NCBI RefSeq assembly: GCF_963676685.1
Contig: NC_092356.1
Location: forward strand, 49,191,601-49,255,600
Reading direction: 5' to 3'
DNA length: 64,000 nucleotides
Origin: Mytilus edulis
Taxonomy: Eukaryota > Mollusca > Bivalvia > Mytilida > Mytilidae
The notes below the pieces were generated by a model that was not told the DNA's origin, ran no database searches, and was given only the letters and a program-made list of their open reading frames with translations. Position 1 is the first letter of the stretch. Each line of letters opens with the position of its first letter. Positions 12,637 to 24,600 of the stretch are shown here, piece after piece. Both the position numbers and the translations under genes were made by a program.

Positions 12637-12700
12637 CTAATAAATTCACAAATAGCCACAGTTCAAAAACCAAGAAAGGATTAAAAAACGTGTTGGACAT
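12637..12700 (-). CDS. Possible signal-peptide exon of the C-type lectin
   Basis: An ATG at 12700-12698 opens 21 codons reading MSNTFFNPFLVFELWLFVNL and one more Leu, then G before a strong GTAAGT donor at 12636. The phase fits the lectin exon at 10256-10162 exactly (G plus GT gives Gly), so the joined product would be 156 residues, the usual size of a short secreted lectin. The peptide is hydrophobic but has a Glu in the core and no basic N-end. The 2.4-kb intron would hold the repeat at 11.4-12.4 kb. It is unproven. Confidence 0.35.
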
Positions 12701-12739
12701 GTTAAATATAGTAATCACCAATAATAATTTGATCTAAGC

Positions 12740-15400
12740 AGTGACTTTTACAAGTCTTAGATAAGAACTACATACAGATTACAAGTAGTTGCCCTATAAA
12801 CAAGTTCATTTTGTGTCTATTTATGTCAAACACCTCTTTTTTGTATCAGTACATACATAATTCAAATTACCTTATGTCGTTTTATTTGGCAAAAATTTAA
12901 AGGCAATAAATGTATTTTAATGAAAAGAATACAGTCTAAAACACCAGCTCAGACATTATCGTTGAAATAAATTTTTAAAGTATGCTGTGATGTAACACTA
13001 TTGTTTCAGATAAGGATGAAGACTGTTACCTATTAAAAGTATGGAGAGTTGTCTCATTGGCACTCATACCTTAGCTTCTTATATCTAAAACTCAGTTTCA
13101 GATATTATGATTGCTATAACGAAATTTTAAAGTGGTTTTTCTTTCATTTTTAATTCTCTTTAAGATTTTCATACATACAAGTGTTTAATTCATGGGACTT
13201 TTCGACAATATTTTGGTGTTATAAATTTATTTCAGGAGCATACAATAGTATTGTAGTCATCTGAAGCTATAATGTAATATACTACCAATACTTTATTAAC
13301 TGTCTGTTTGTACATTTCTACTTTCTTATATAATTATATAGCTTTTGATAATTATTCTAAATTAAGGTGGCTGTAGTTTATCAATGTTCAAATCTTATAT
13401 ATCAATGAAAAGGAGACGACACAAGGTTACAAACAAAGATAATCACATGAACTTTAAAATGAGCCAGACCTTGTGGGTTGACAGTAAAGCATCTCCTGCT
13501 TCGCATGCATCACCTGCCAAAGCGAATACACTTATACACATGAACATGTCAAATTGCGTTATGTCCAAAAGGTACCAATGATTAGGACAACAGAACAGAG
13601 GGTATATTTCTACAGATGTGAATTTAAAATTACAATTGGAAAGTTAAAATCATCGCTTTCTTCTTATATGATGCGTCCACACGTAATTTGAGTTCAATTC
13701 GAATTAACTAATTAAAATTAGTATACCACCAGATCACCATCCCTATGTCGAACATTGTGCTACAAAAGTCGCAGGCTTGACAAAACACATAATCCAAAAC
13801 AAATATGACAGACAGCAACCAACGTCATACACTGAATTAAAGCTGCAAGTTACAGCCTTGGAAAAGATAAATTCAACATGTGGCAAGTAAAACAAAATAT
13901 CATTTGGTCATTTTATTAAGATTGCATCTGTTTTATAATATAAACATAATCAAAGTATAAAAACCTAATAGCTTTATATTTGAAATATTGACTTGCAACA
14001 TAAGTTGAGTTTAAAGTCAAGAAATCATTTTCAGTGTTTGCAATAATGTAATATTTGATTGTACAATATTAATTCCGGATTTCATATCTTTTTAATACTG
14101 TATAATTATGCATCTGGCTGAAATACAACATTTCAATCCTGGTATTTATGATGAGTTTATATAAATATTAAATGGCTGCATGACTAAATCCTTGCATTGT
14201 TCTTTCTTAAATCCAATAATACGATGTTATATTAAAGAATGTTTATCAATGTAAATAGTTTGAAAGCTGAAATACAGCTCTCCCGTAGTTTTGGCTACTG
14301 TCAATCTGCATATCTCACTTATATTGAGACGTCATTTCAATTTAACTTTTTCTTTATTAAATCTATAATCATTCAGTTCAAATTACCCCTTAGTATAAAC
14401 ATTATTATAACAAATACATGAATAAGAACAATATCAAACTATTTTGGGAAAAAATATGTTCAACTTCATGTTCATCAGGTTATACTCAATTTTCAGTTGC
14501 ATGAATCTTAGGTTTATCTGTATTCACAAAGATATATTCTTATTAATTATCATTAAAGAAATAAGTACTAGCGCTGCTGATTTAAAGAAGAAAATAAAAA
14601 TGATTCTCCAAAACTATATTCAAGTAAAGTCTAAAATGAACAATCTACTCTCATATTCAACTTATAAAAATACAAAGATGTATATCCAAGTAAAGTCTAA
14701 AATTAACAATCTGTAATTTATAAACTTAAAATTATATATCAGCCTTTCGTGTGTATTTTAGTCTAGACCCCATCTAATAAACCATCGAGGTGACCATCCA
14801 AAGAAAGCCTTCAGCCATATAACCTTATATACACATAAACAAAGACGATAATAGATAGAGAACTCTTTCAATTGGAATTCTCTAGGTCTTTTTAATTTCA
14901 CGTTATAGGTTAAGATATATGGTCCGAGAACAGTTATTTTGTAGTGCCTTTCCTCTAGACATTAAATGAAAATTTAAAAAATCCCACCTGAACTTTCTCA
15001 ATAATGTTTTTACAGTGTGTTGTACTACTTATGGGACAAATTATATCAAAATTATAGAAAACGTCCTCAGCTCTAACTCAAAATATGGAGTTTTATGTTA
15101 AGGGGGTCTTTTAATCACAACATGATTAAACCATCCATTAAACTGGTGTTCTGCTGTTTTTTTATTAGCATCTCTTTCTGTAGTATTTATAACAGTGCAT
15201 AGATGTCTGAATTGTGAGAGTCATAGCATATCAATTGCAATTTTTAATTTTAAAGGATGAAAATGCATAAGAAATGATATCATATCAGACTTAAAATTGA
15301 AAGAATTACAATATTTGGAATTAATCCTATTAAGATTCTACATACAACAGGATGACCTTTATACTATATATTGACAGTTATTGAACAGAACCATCTTTTC
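12740..15400. other. Stretch without recognisable gene
   Basis: AT-rich sequence with fragments of known window repeats (a piece of the 'GAGACAACT' family near 13040 and the right end of the 1.1-kb repeat near 13740). A 17-bp phrase, CAAGTAAAGTCTAAAAT, is repeated near 14625 and 14690. No exon was recognised. Confidence 0.4.
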
Positions 15401-15404
15401 AACA

Positions 15405-17110
15405 ACAACCAGATGCTCCGCAGGGCGCAGCTTTATACGACCGCATAGGTTGAACCCTGAACAGTTGGGGCAAGTATGGACACAACATTCAAGCTGGATT
15501 CAGCTCTAAATTTGGATTGTGATTAAATAGTTGACACAGCATAGGTTTTGGACACAGAATGAATGTGGTCTAATGAACTTAAAATATTTTTTTGTCTTTG
15601 AGCAATCACTATGCTGTTGAATATTAATCCTCTCAAAAAAATGTTTGAAGAAATTTTCTTTTTATTTATGAAAACTGAAATGAGAAAAATTAACCCCCCC
15701 CCCCCATTTTTTTTTCACATCCCCCTTTCCCTTTTTTCAAAACTGATCTCAATTCAAATTTCTAATGGAGTTAGCAACAATAACTACTCATTTAAATACA
15801 TCATAAAATATTAAAATGTAACAAAAAGTGCTTGTTATCACTGAATGGTAAAGAGTGTTTTAATTTATCAGTTGATAGTAAAAGTGAATATACATTGTGC
15901 ATTGTATAAAACAATGATTTAAGTTGATTCAACTACTGTTCTGGACAAAGAAAGATAACTCCAATCAATTGAAAATTTCTTGCTCTTGCACAATATTGTG
16001 CAATTAGATATTTCTTGCTATTGCACAATACTGTGCAATTGAAGATATTTGCTATTGCACAATACTGTGCAATTGAAGATTTCTTGCTATTGCTGAATAC
16101 TGTGCAATTGAAAATTTCTTGCTATTGCACAATACTTAATATAATAATTTTGGATCCTGATTTGAACCAACTTGAAAACTGGGCCCATAATCAAAAATCT
16201 AAGTACATGATTAAATTCAGCATATCAAAAAAGCCAAAGAATTCAATTTTTATTAAAATAAAACTTAGTTTAATTTTGGACCCTTTGGTATTTAATGTAG
16301 ACCAATTTGAAAACGGGACTAAAAATTAAGAATCTACATACACAGTTAGATTTGGCATATCAAAGAACCCCAATTATTCAATTTTTGATGAAATCAAACA
16401 AAGTTTAATTTTGGACCCTAATTTGGACCAACTTGAAAACTGGGCCAATAATCAAAAATCTAAGTACATTTTTAGATTCAGCATATCAAAGAACCCCAAG
16501 GATTCAATTTTTGATGAAATCAAACAAAGTTCAATTTTGGACCCTTTGGGCCCCTTATTCCTAAAAACCTGTTGGGACCAAAACTCCCAAAATCAAACCC
16601 ATCCTTCCTTTTATGGTCATAAACCTTATGTTTAAATTTTAAAGATTTCTATTTACTTATACTAAAGTTATGGTGCGAAAAACCAAGAATAATGCTTACT
16701 TGGGCCCCTTTTTGGCCCCTAATTCCTAAACTGTTCAGACCTCAAAAACTCCCAAAATCAATCCCAACCTTCCTTTTGTGGTCATAAACCTTGTGTTTAA
16801 ATTTCATTGATTTCTATTTACTAATACTAAAGTTATTGTGCGAAAACCAAGAATAATGCTTATTTGGGCCCTTTTTTGGCCCCTAATTCCTAAACTGTTT
16901 GAACATCAATCCCAACCTTCCTTTTGTGGTCATAAACCTTGTGTTAAATTTCATAGATTTCTATTCACTTTTACTAAAGTTAGAGTGCGAAATCTAAAAG
17001 TATTCGGACGACGACGCAAGACGACGCAGGACGACAACGCCAACGTGATAGCAATATACGACGAAAAATTAAAATTTTTGCGGTCGTATAAAAATTTAAA
17101 GGTTCAGTAG
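15405..17110 (+). mobile_element. Non-autonomous repeat element, copy 1 (ends ATACGACCGCA / TGCGGTCGTAT)
   Basis: The left end reads ACCAGATGCTCCGCAGGGCG then TTTATACGACCGCA. The right end reads TGCGGTCGTATAAAAATT, so an 11-13-bp inverted motif lies at or near both ends. Inside are several copies of a self-complementary phrase built on TTGCACAATACTGTGCAATT (15985-16130), a C10 tract near 15693, a set of 'TTTTGGACCC...AACTTGAAAACTGGGCC' repeats (16140-16560), and tandem blocks 'GGGCCCCTTTTTGGCCCCTAA' (16700-16890). There is no transposase ORF. An inverted copy lies at 50080-51966. Confidence 0.8.
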
Positions 17111-17111
17111 A

Positions 17112-18478
17112 ACCCATGTCTTGCCTACTTTTGATGTTAGTCACAGGCTCAACAAAACTGGTGGAAAAGTTATTTAAAATTTTCCTTTAGGTACTACATC
17201 TTGATTGTAAGAACCTCAGTCTAAGTTTGGTTAAAATCCAGGATCATTTATGCTATGTCTTGTTTCTGCGACAAAAGTCACAGGCTCAACTGAAAGAAAG
17301 CACTATACGATTATAAAGTCATAAATATTAGAGGACAATTAAAAAGGTAATTTTGTTTACTCTTACTCATTCAATAGAAGACAAAATCTAATATTATGCA
17401 CCATTAGAAATATTGCACTGAAAATAAACTAATAACATAACAAAGGATGATTTTTTTTCTTAGGTTTACTTGCTTTTAAAGATCCAATCTTAGAAATGGA
17501 ATATCCAAAGTATACATCAATGAGATATTAACACAAGACATTAAAATTAAAAGAAACATTTCAGGGGTTAACATTCAATCTTTATCAAAAAAATATTTTC
17601 TATGACGTATATGTAAATCTCTCAATTATCTCAATTTTATAGCTGACTATGTATATCTCATTGTTGAAGGACATATCTATAATTTAATACAATGTATATC
17701 CCAGTCATTTGAACTATGGTGGAGAGTTGTGTCATTAATATTCATACTAAATCTCTTTATTTTTGCTACTGACAAAAATCATTAAAAGTGTTGCAATGAA
17801 CATGATAAAATATCTTAACTGTTCCGTAAAATAAATAGAGAATACATTATGACTTTTACAACTTTTACAATATCATACCCGTATCAATCTGACACACCAA
17901 CATTTAATTTCATGTTCTATTTTAACTTTTTCTTGAAAATCCTTTTTGAAGAAGTTTTCTAAATCATAGAAAATGTCTAAGACTGCACAAATGAATAATA
18001 ATTCAAAAAATATTAATTAATTAAATCTTTTGATTTCTAAATTGCAAGCTTACCATAAGGTAAAACATAACATCAATAATAATTTCGTCTATTAATGGAG
18101 ATGTATTCATCAGACCCGGTTTATTTGAATAACTATATTACTCAAGATGTAATAAAGTCAGCTTAACATTTTTTTGTAAATTCCAGTTATAAAATGTATA
18201 GCTATTAACACAGTGTGTATCAATACTAATGTTAGCCTTAAGTTGAATGCATTCTTTTTGATTAATGTAAAAGGACTCTAAGGCTTGTGTTTGTGACATA
18301 ACAAGCACCTGTTAAAAATGCTATTTAAATTACAATGTTTTAAATTCATACTCCTATACTTTCAGTACTGTTAAAAATGCTATTTAAATTACAATGTTTA
18401 AATTCATACTACTATATTATCAATAACATATGTAAGAATTATTAAGATAATATAAAAAAAAACTATCACAGATAAACA
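17112..18478. other. Region downstream of PIGA, no gene recognised
   Basis: It lies 3' of PIGA (minus strand) and probably includes its 3' UTR. Two short remnants of the right end of the 1.1-kb repeat occur at 17115-17160 and 17250-17300. A roughly 43-bp phrase beginning CTGTTAAAAATGCTATTTAA is repeated at 18309 and 18368. Confidence 0.5.
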
Positions 18479-18673
18479 TCATAATTCTTCTTTTGATTTT
18501 GTTCTCTTGCGATTTGATCGTCTCAAAATTTTTGATGAGGTCCCATTTGTTAAACTGTCTTCACATTCTAATAGTGTTCGTTTCTGTGACTTTTGTTCTT
18601 CTTTTGAATTTTTCTGATTTGCATTACTCTTCAAAATATGTGATCTTTGTAGTTCTGGAGCGATTTCTATTTT
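18479..18673 (-). CDS. PIGA: PIGA terminal exon: basic tail ending KEEL
   Basis: After the acceptor TTTACAG the frame runs [16 protein letters not shown] ... [19 protein letters not shown] and stops at TGA 18481-18479. The 64 residues are hydrophilic, rich in Lys, Arg and Ser, and follow the single membrane segment of exon 11 by about 10 residues. In the human protein the tail after this segment is luminal, shorter, and ends differently. The last four residues fit the KDEL-type pattern [KRHQSA][DENQ]EL. An opposite-strand ORF at 18493-18789 is a shadow. Confidence 0.88.
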   Translation of the reverse strand, partial: KIEIAPELQRSHILKSNANQKNSKEEQKSQKRTLLECEDSLTNGTSSKILRRSNRKRTKSKEEL

Positions 18674-21600
18674 CTGTAAATAGTTATCAAAGGCACCAGG
18701 ATTATAATTTAGAACGCCAAATGTGCTTTTCGTCTACATACAGTGACTACTCATCAGTGACGCTCATACATGTATCAAAACATTTATAAAGCCAAACAAG
18801 TAAATATGAAGTAAATAAATCGTAAATTAATACAGGAATAAAGAATGTGGGGTATACATCAATGAAACAGCAATCCAACAACAATGAAACAACGAGCATT
18901 TTATATGTCAATATACAGTAATGGGAGGTGGTCGAGTGGTCCTGATGCTGAAATCCTGTGCTTAAAAACATGAAATCTGGAGGTCCTGAATTTAAAGAAA
19001 TTTAAATCCTGAAATCCTGAAATTCGAAAAAAAAGAATTCCTTGATCCCAAAAGGATCAATCCTTCCTGAAATCCCCAGCCTAAAAACATCCCATCCTGA
19101 CGTCCCAAAAAAGGTCCTGCCCCCCCCCGCCCCCCCCCCCCACCCCCCCTACCCCTCCCCTCAGTATCTAACATGTGTCTATACAATATGTTAATACAGA
19201 TACAGCCATTTTGGATGAAAGTTGAGAACCTTATCCTTTGAATGTCTAAGTGTAGGGGAAGTGGCCCTTAGATAATTTTTAAATTCTGTACATTTTCAAT
19301 ATTATACATCAATTTTGGTGACAAAGAGTCTGCTATTTAATTTTTTATTTACAGATTTACATCAATGAGTTTCAGGATAGTGCATGTGGATATAACAAAT
19401 GATAAGTATTGAGCAGGGGAAGCAATCATTTGAAAAAAAAGTTCTGTGTTTTAAATATAGTTTTTATCAAGAACATAAAACAATATATATCAAACAATTG
19501 TTTATTTCATGTTCAGTTAGAAAATCAATTGGATAAGAAGAAAAATGTATGCACACTAATATTTGATGTTCTGATAGTAAACAAAGCATAGGCAGTGGAA
19601 TGAAACGTTCATTTCCCTTCGCTTAAGAAGATATGAAGATTTGCTCACCCTCGAAAAATCAAATTTCCCTTTGGCATAGCCCTTGTGAAATGTGAATATT
19701 CTTGGGTGAACAAATCTTTATATCTCCCTCAGGCACAATGAAAAACCATGTATAAAATTCTACCAAACAAAACAATATAATACAAACCTGGCTAGGCTGA
19801 AAGATCTGTAGGAAACACATGAACCAGATATTTAATACTGCAGCTATAACAAACAGCTTTCCTGACAGAGGTCCACAACTATAGTATCTGCATATATAGA
19901 AAATTAAAATATAAAAAAATAATCAAACAATTGTATTAAAGGTACTATTCTGGATAATTCTTTTAAAAAAAGAAACTTCTGATAAGAGGTATTTACAATC
20001 AAACCTGTATTAAGTGGTTACTCATGGGAAGAATTAAAAGGGAACTTTCAAGTCAGATGAACCTTTTAAAAATAACAACATCACCTGTGACTGGGATTGC
20101 TAAAATTATTATAGTGTAAAATTGGAAGAGTTATCCTTCTTATGCCAGTGAAATAAAAAATGGCAGATTCCAGCTTTGTAAATTGGAGGAAGCTTTCAAA
20201 ATTTGGTAATTTTTATGCAGAAATAAGTCAATATTGTTTTAAGACAAGAGTGCACACGCTGAAATGTCTCGCCTTCTATACTAATCATTGATATTATGTT
20301 GATAGTCCTAAGTAAAAAGCTAAGCTTTATAACAACTGTACCATAAACTTAACATTAACCAAGATAACTAAACAAAGACCAATGAACCTTGAAAATGAGG
20401 TCAAGGTCAGATGAACCATGCCAGGCAGACATGTACAGCTAACAATGCTTCTATACAACATATATAGTTGACCTATTACTTATAGTTAAAGAAAAATAGA
20501 CCAAAACACAAAACTTAACACTGTGCAATGAACCGTGAAAATGAGGTCACGGTCAAGTAAAACCTGCTCGACTGACATTAAGATCATTAAATATTTCCAT
20601 ACACCAAATATAGTTGACCTATGGCATATAGTATTAGATAAAAAGACCAAAACTCAAAAACTTAACTTTTGACCACTGAACCATGAAAATGAGGTCAAGG
20701 TCACATGACATCTGCCCGCTAGACATGTACACCTTACAATCATTCCATACAACAAATATAGTAGACCTATTGCATATAGTATGAGAACAACAGACCAAAA
20801 CACAAAAACTTAACTATAACCACTGAACCATGAAAATGAGGTCAAGGTCAGATGACACCTGCCAGTTGGACATGTACACCTTACAGTCCTTCCATACACC
20901 GAATATACTAGCCCTATTGCTTATAGTATCTGAGATATGGACTTGACCACCAAAACTTAACCTTGTTCACTGATCCATGAAATGAGGTCGAGGTCAAGTG
21001 AAAACTGTCTGACAGACATTAGGACCTTGCAAGGTACGCACATATCAAATATAGTTATCCTATTACTTATAATAAGAGAGAATTCAACATTACAAAAAAT
21101 TTGAACTTTTTTTTCAAGTGTTCACTGAACCATGAAAATGAGGTCAAGGACATTGGACATGTGACTGACGGAAACTTCGTAACATGAGGCATCTATATAC
21201 AAAGTATGAAGCATCCAGGTCTTCCACCTTCTAAAATATAAAGCTTTTAAGAAGTTAGCTAACGCCGCCGCCGTAGCCGCCGCCGTAGCCGCCGCCGCCG
21301 CCGGATCACTATCCCTATGTTGAGCTTTCTGCAACAAAAGTTGCAGGCTCGACAAAAAATGAAAGGAGTAGAACACAAGGAATTCATGAATTCGCTTCCT
21401 ATTTCACAATCTCAGTTACAAACAGGTTGTAATCCTCATTTTGACTTTGATTCTAAACACATATATAGTTAAAAAATATAAAAAATGAATGCTGTTAAAA
21501 ATAAACAAGACGTTGTGCTCAAATAAGGTGACTGCTGAAAAGAGTTAAATTGTGAAGAGAAAGCGTTTTGGAGGTTCGGAAAGTGACTGTCACCTGACCA

Positions 21601-24600
21601 CTAAAATAAGGTGGTGGTAAAGGCAGGTACCTTATGATATACTTTACCTAGATAATCTCTCTTTGGTTTCTCTCTCCACTAAATCTGCCACCCTTTTATA
21701 AACTCTTTCTGTTCTATGTGCCACATCCCTCCATGTGTATAGTAATTTTATTCTATTATGAGCCACAAATGGAGGAACATTCCTTCCTGCCCTTTTGTCT
21801 GCTATAGCCCTCTCTAATTCTTCTCTTAAACCTATAATATCCATATACAAGGGTAAGATAGAAATCAATGTTTTCTGTAAATTGGAATTGGTCCTCCGCA
21901 AATATGAGAAATATGATATATAATTTAATAAGTGTAAGAAATATGTAAATAAACAAAGACAATTATGAAAGATTTGTATAATAATAGGATAAGACAATGA
22001 TAAAGATGAAGCTTGCATAAACCAGGAATTCATAATGCCACACAACTTTTGAACTCAAATGTAAATTAGTAAACTTACATATCATATATACATGAAAATA
22101 CATAAACAAATGCATCAGGCAATTCTAATTTCTCAATCATCAACATCAGTTAAAACTTAAAAGTCACTTTTTTGTTATATACCTCAGAGCTTATCATTGT
22201 TAATTTGTAGATATCCAGTTGGAGATTTTCTAACAACAATAACGTTTTCTCTCTAGAAATAATATCATCTTGTTCTCAAATTTCACCTGGAGAACGAAGT
22301 AAAGATATAGTGATGAAATTCTTCTAGTTCAACCATTTGAATGTGCAGACCATCTTTAAGGAGGCTTAAGGGTACAAAAATTTCAGCAAAAATTCAAACA
22401 TTTGTTTTCCAGAAAAAAATTATTTATTACACTTTTAGCTGTTATTTTATGATATGGTACAAAAATTACCCAAATAAGTCAATTCGTTTTGGCCCCAGAT
22501 GACTTTTAAATGTTTATATCGTTGAATAAAATGCTTCGCTGAGCAGAGCCTGATACCATCGCAGAGATCATAGCCTGAACAGTTTGGGCAAATTTGGACA
22601 CAATATTCAAACTTGATACTATCTGAATTAGAATTGGGATCAAATTTTTGACCTAATATAGGATTCTGACACAAAATAAATTAGGTCAAAGATCTTACAA
22701 ATCTAATGCGCAATACTGTGCAATTGAAGATTTCATCTTGAAACTTATCAAAAATTTGAAATTTGATTTTTTTTTTAAAGATGTAAACCTCTTAAAAAAA
22801 TTGTAGCTCCCCAAAACTTTTTGAATCCCCCTTAGAGCAGTAACCATCAAACTCAATTCAAGTCTTGTTTTGTAGTATGGAATCTTGTTACTACTATACA
22901 ACTCCAGAGAAACAAAATACTTATTCACAAGTTATTATCCTGAAACTAGAACTAGAGGCTCTAAAGAGCCTGTGTTGCTCACCTTGGTCTATGTGCATAT
23001 TAATCAAAGGACACTGATGGATTCATGACAAAATTGTGTTTTGGTGATTGTGATGTGTTTGTAGGTCTTATTTTACTGAACATTCTTGCTGCTTTCAATT
23101 ATCTCTATGTATAATGAACTTGGCCAAGTAGTTACAGTGAAAAATGTTTGTAAAAATTTACAAATTTTATGATAATTGTTAAAAAAATGACTATAAAAGG
23201 CAAAAACTCCTAAGGAGGTCAATTGACCATTTTGGGCATGTTGACTTATTTTTAGGTCTTACTTTGCTGTACATTATTTATGCCTACAGTTTATCTCTAT
23301 CTATAATAATATTTAACATAATAACCAAAAATTTTCATAAAATTACCAATTCATGGGCAGCAACCCAACAACTGATTTCAATTATGGTCTGAAAATTTTA
23401 GGGCAGCTAGATCTTAACCTAATGAACAATTTTATTCTGTCAGATTTGCTCTAAATGCTTTGGTTTTAGAGATATGAGCCAAAATCGGCATTTTACCCTA
23501 TGTAATATTTTCAGCCATGTCGGCCATCTTGGTTCTTGGGCAGGGTCATAGAACACAATTTTAAAACTAGATACCCTTATGATGATTGAGAACAAGTTTG
23601 GTTAAATTTGCATCAGTAGTTTCAGAGAAGATTTTTGTAAAAAATTACAAAAAATTATGAAAATGGTTAAAAATTGACTATAAAGGGCAATAACTCCTTA
23701 AGAGGTCAACTGACCATTTTGGTCATGCTTACTTATTTGTATATCTTATTTAACTGAGCATTAAACTGTTTACAGTTTATCTCTATCTATAATAATAATC
23801 AAGATAATAACCAAAAACGGCAAAATTTCCCTAAAATTACTTATTCAGGGGCAGCAACCTAACAACATGCTGCAGCAACCCAACAACCGGTTGTCTGATT
23901 CATCTGAAAATTGTAGGGCAGATAGAAATTGACCTGGTAAACAATTTACCCAAGTCAGATTTGTTCTAAAAGCCTTGGTTTTGGAGATATAAGCCAAAAT
24001 CTACATTTTACCCCTATGTTTTATTTTTAGCCATCTTGAGTGGTTGGCCGGGTATTCAGACATATTTTTTAGACTAGATACCCAAAATGATGATTGTGGC
24101 CAAGTATGGTTAAATTTGGCCCAGTATTTTTAGAGGAGAAGATTTTTGTAAAAGTTAATGACAATGGACGACAAGGGACAACGACGACGCCGGACACCAA
24201 GTGATGACAAAAGCTCACTTTGCCTTTTAGGTCAGGTGAGCTAAAAAAGTATATATACTCTCAAGCCCCCTTAATCTAAAGTTCAACAAAAGCTTAATAG
24301 TGTCAGATGCAAGTTAGATAAGAGTCTTGTTAAAATTTTGTGAATTGTAACTAACTTTGATCATTTGGTTCAGCGAGGTAGATAAGGTCTGGTGGTAATA
24401 CTTCCGGTACTCCTCCTACTTTTGTACTCACAACCTGCAAACTTATAAAATGTAAAATGTTATAGAACAAATACTGATTAGGTAGATATTCAGTGAAAAG
24501 CTTGTCAGAGCTTATGTTTAAATTTTTTGTCAATATGGCAAATCAAAATCTTTTTAGTTACTTACTTTTCATATTTAATTTCTTGTTTCTGGTATAAAAT

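Noticed and set aside
12498-12737. 79-codon plus-strand ORF
   Set aside because: No recognisable domain, and it overlaps the possible lectin signal exon on the other strand. Neither is proven.
16015-17110. Plus-strand ORFs of 74-104 codons
   Set aside because: They follow internal tandem blocks of a non-coding repeat element. The inverted copy at 50-52 kb does not keep these frames.
18493-18789. 98-codon plus-strand ORF
   Set aside because: It is the antisense shadow of the PIGA terminal exon, which has acceptor, phase and family support on the minus strand.
21122-21376. Minus-strand ORF with an Ala-rich run
   Set aside because: It comes from the GCC-triplet end of the 1.1-kb dispersed repeat; the same ORF appears in the other copy at 12225-12437.
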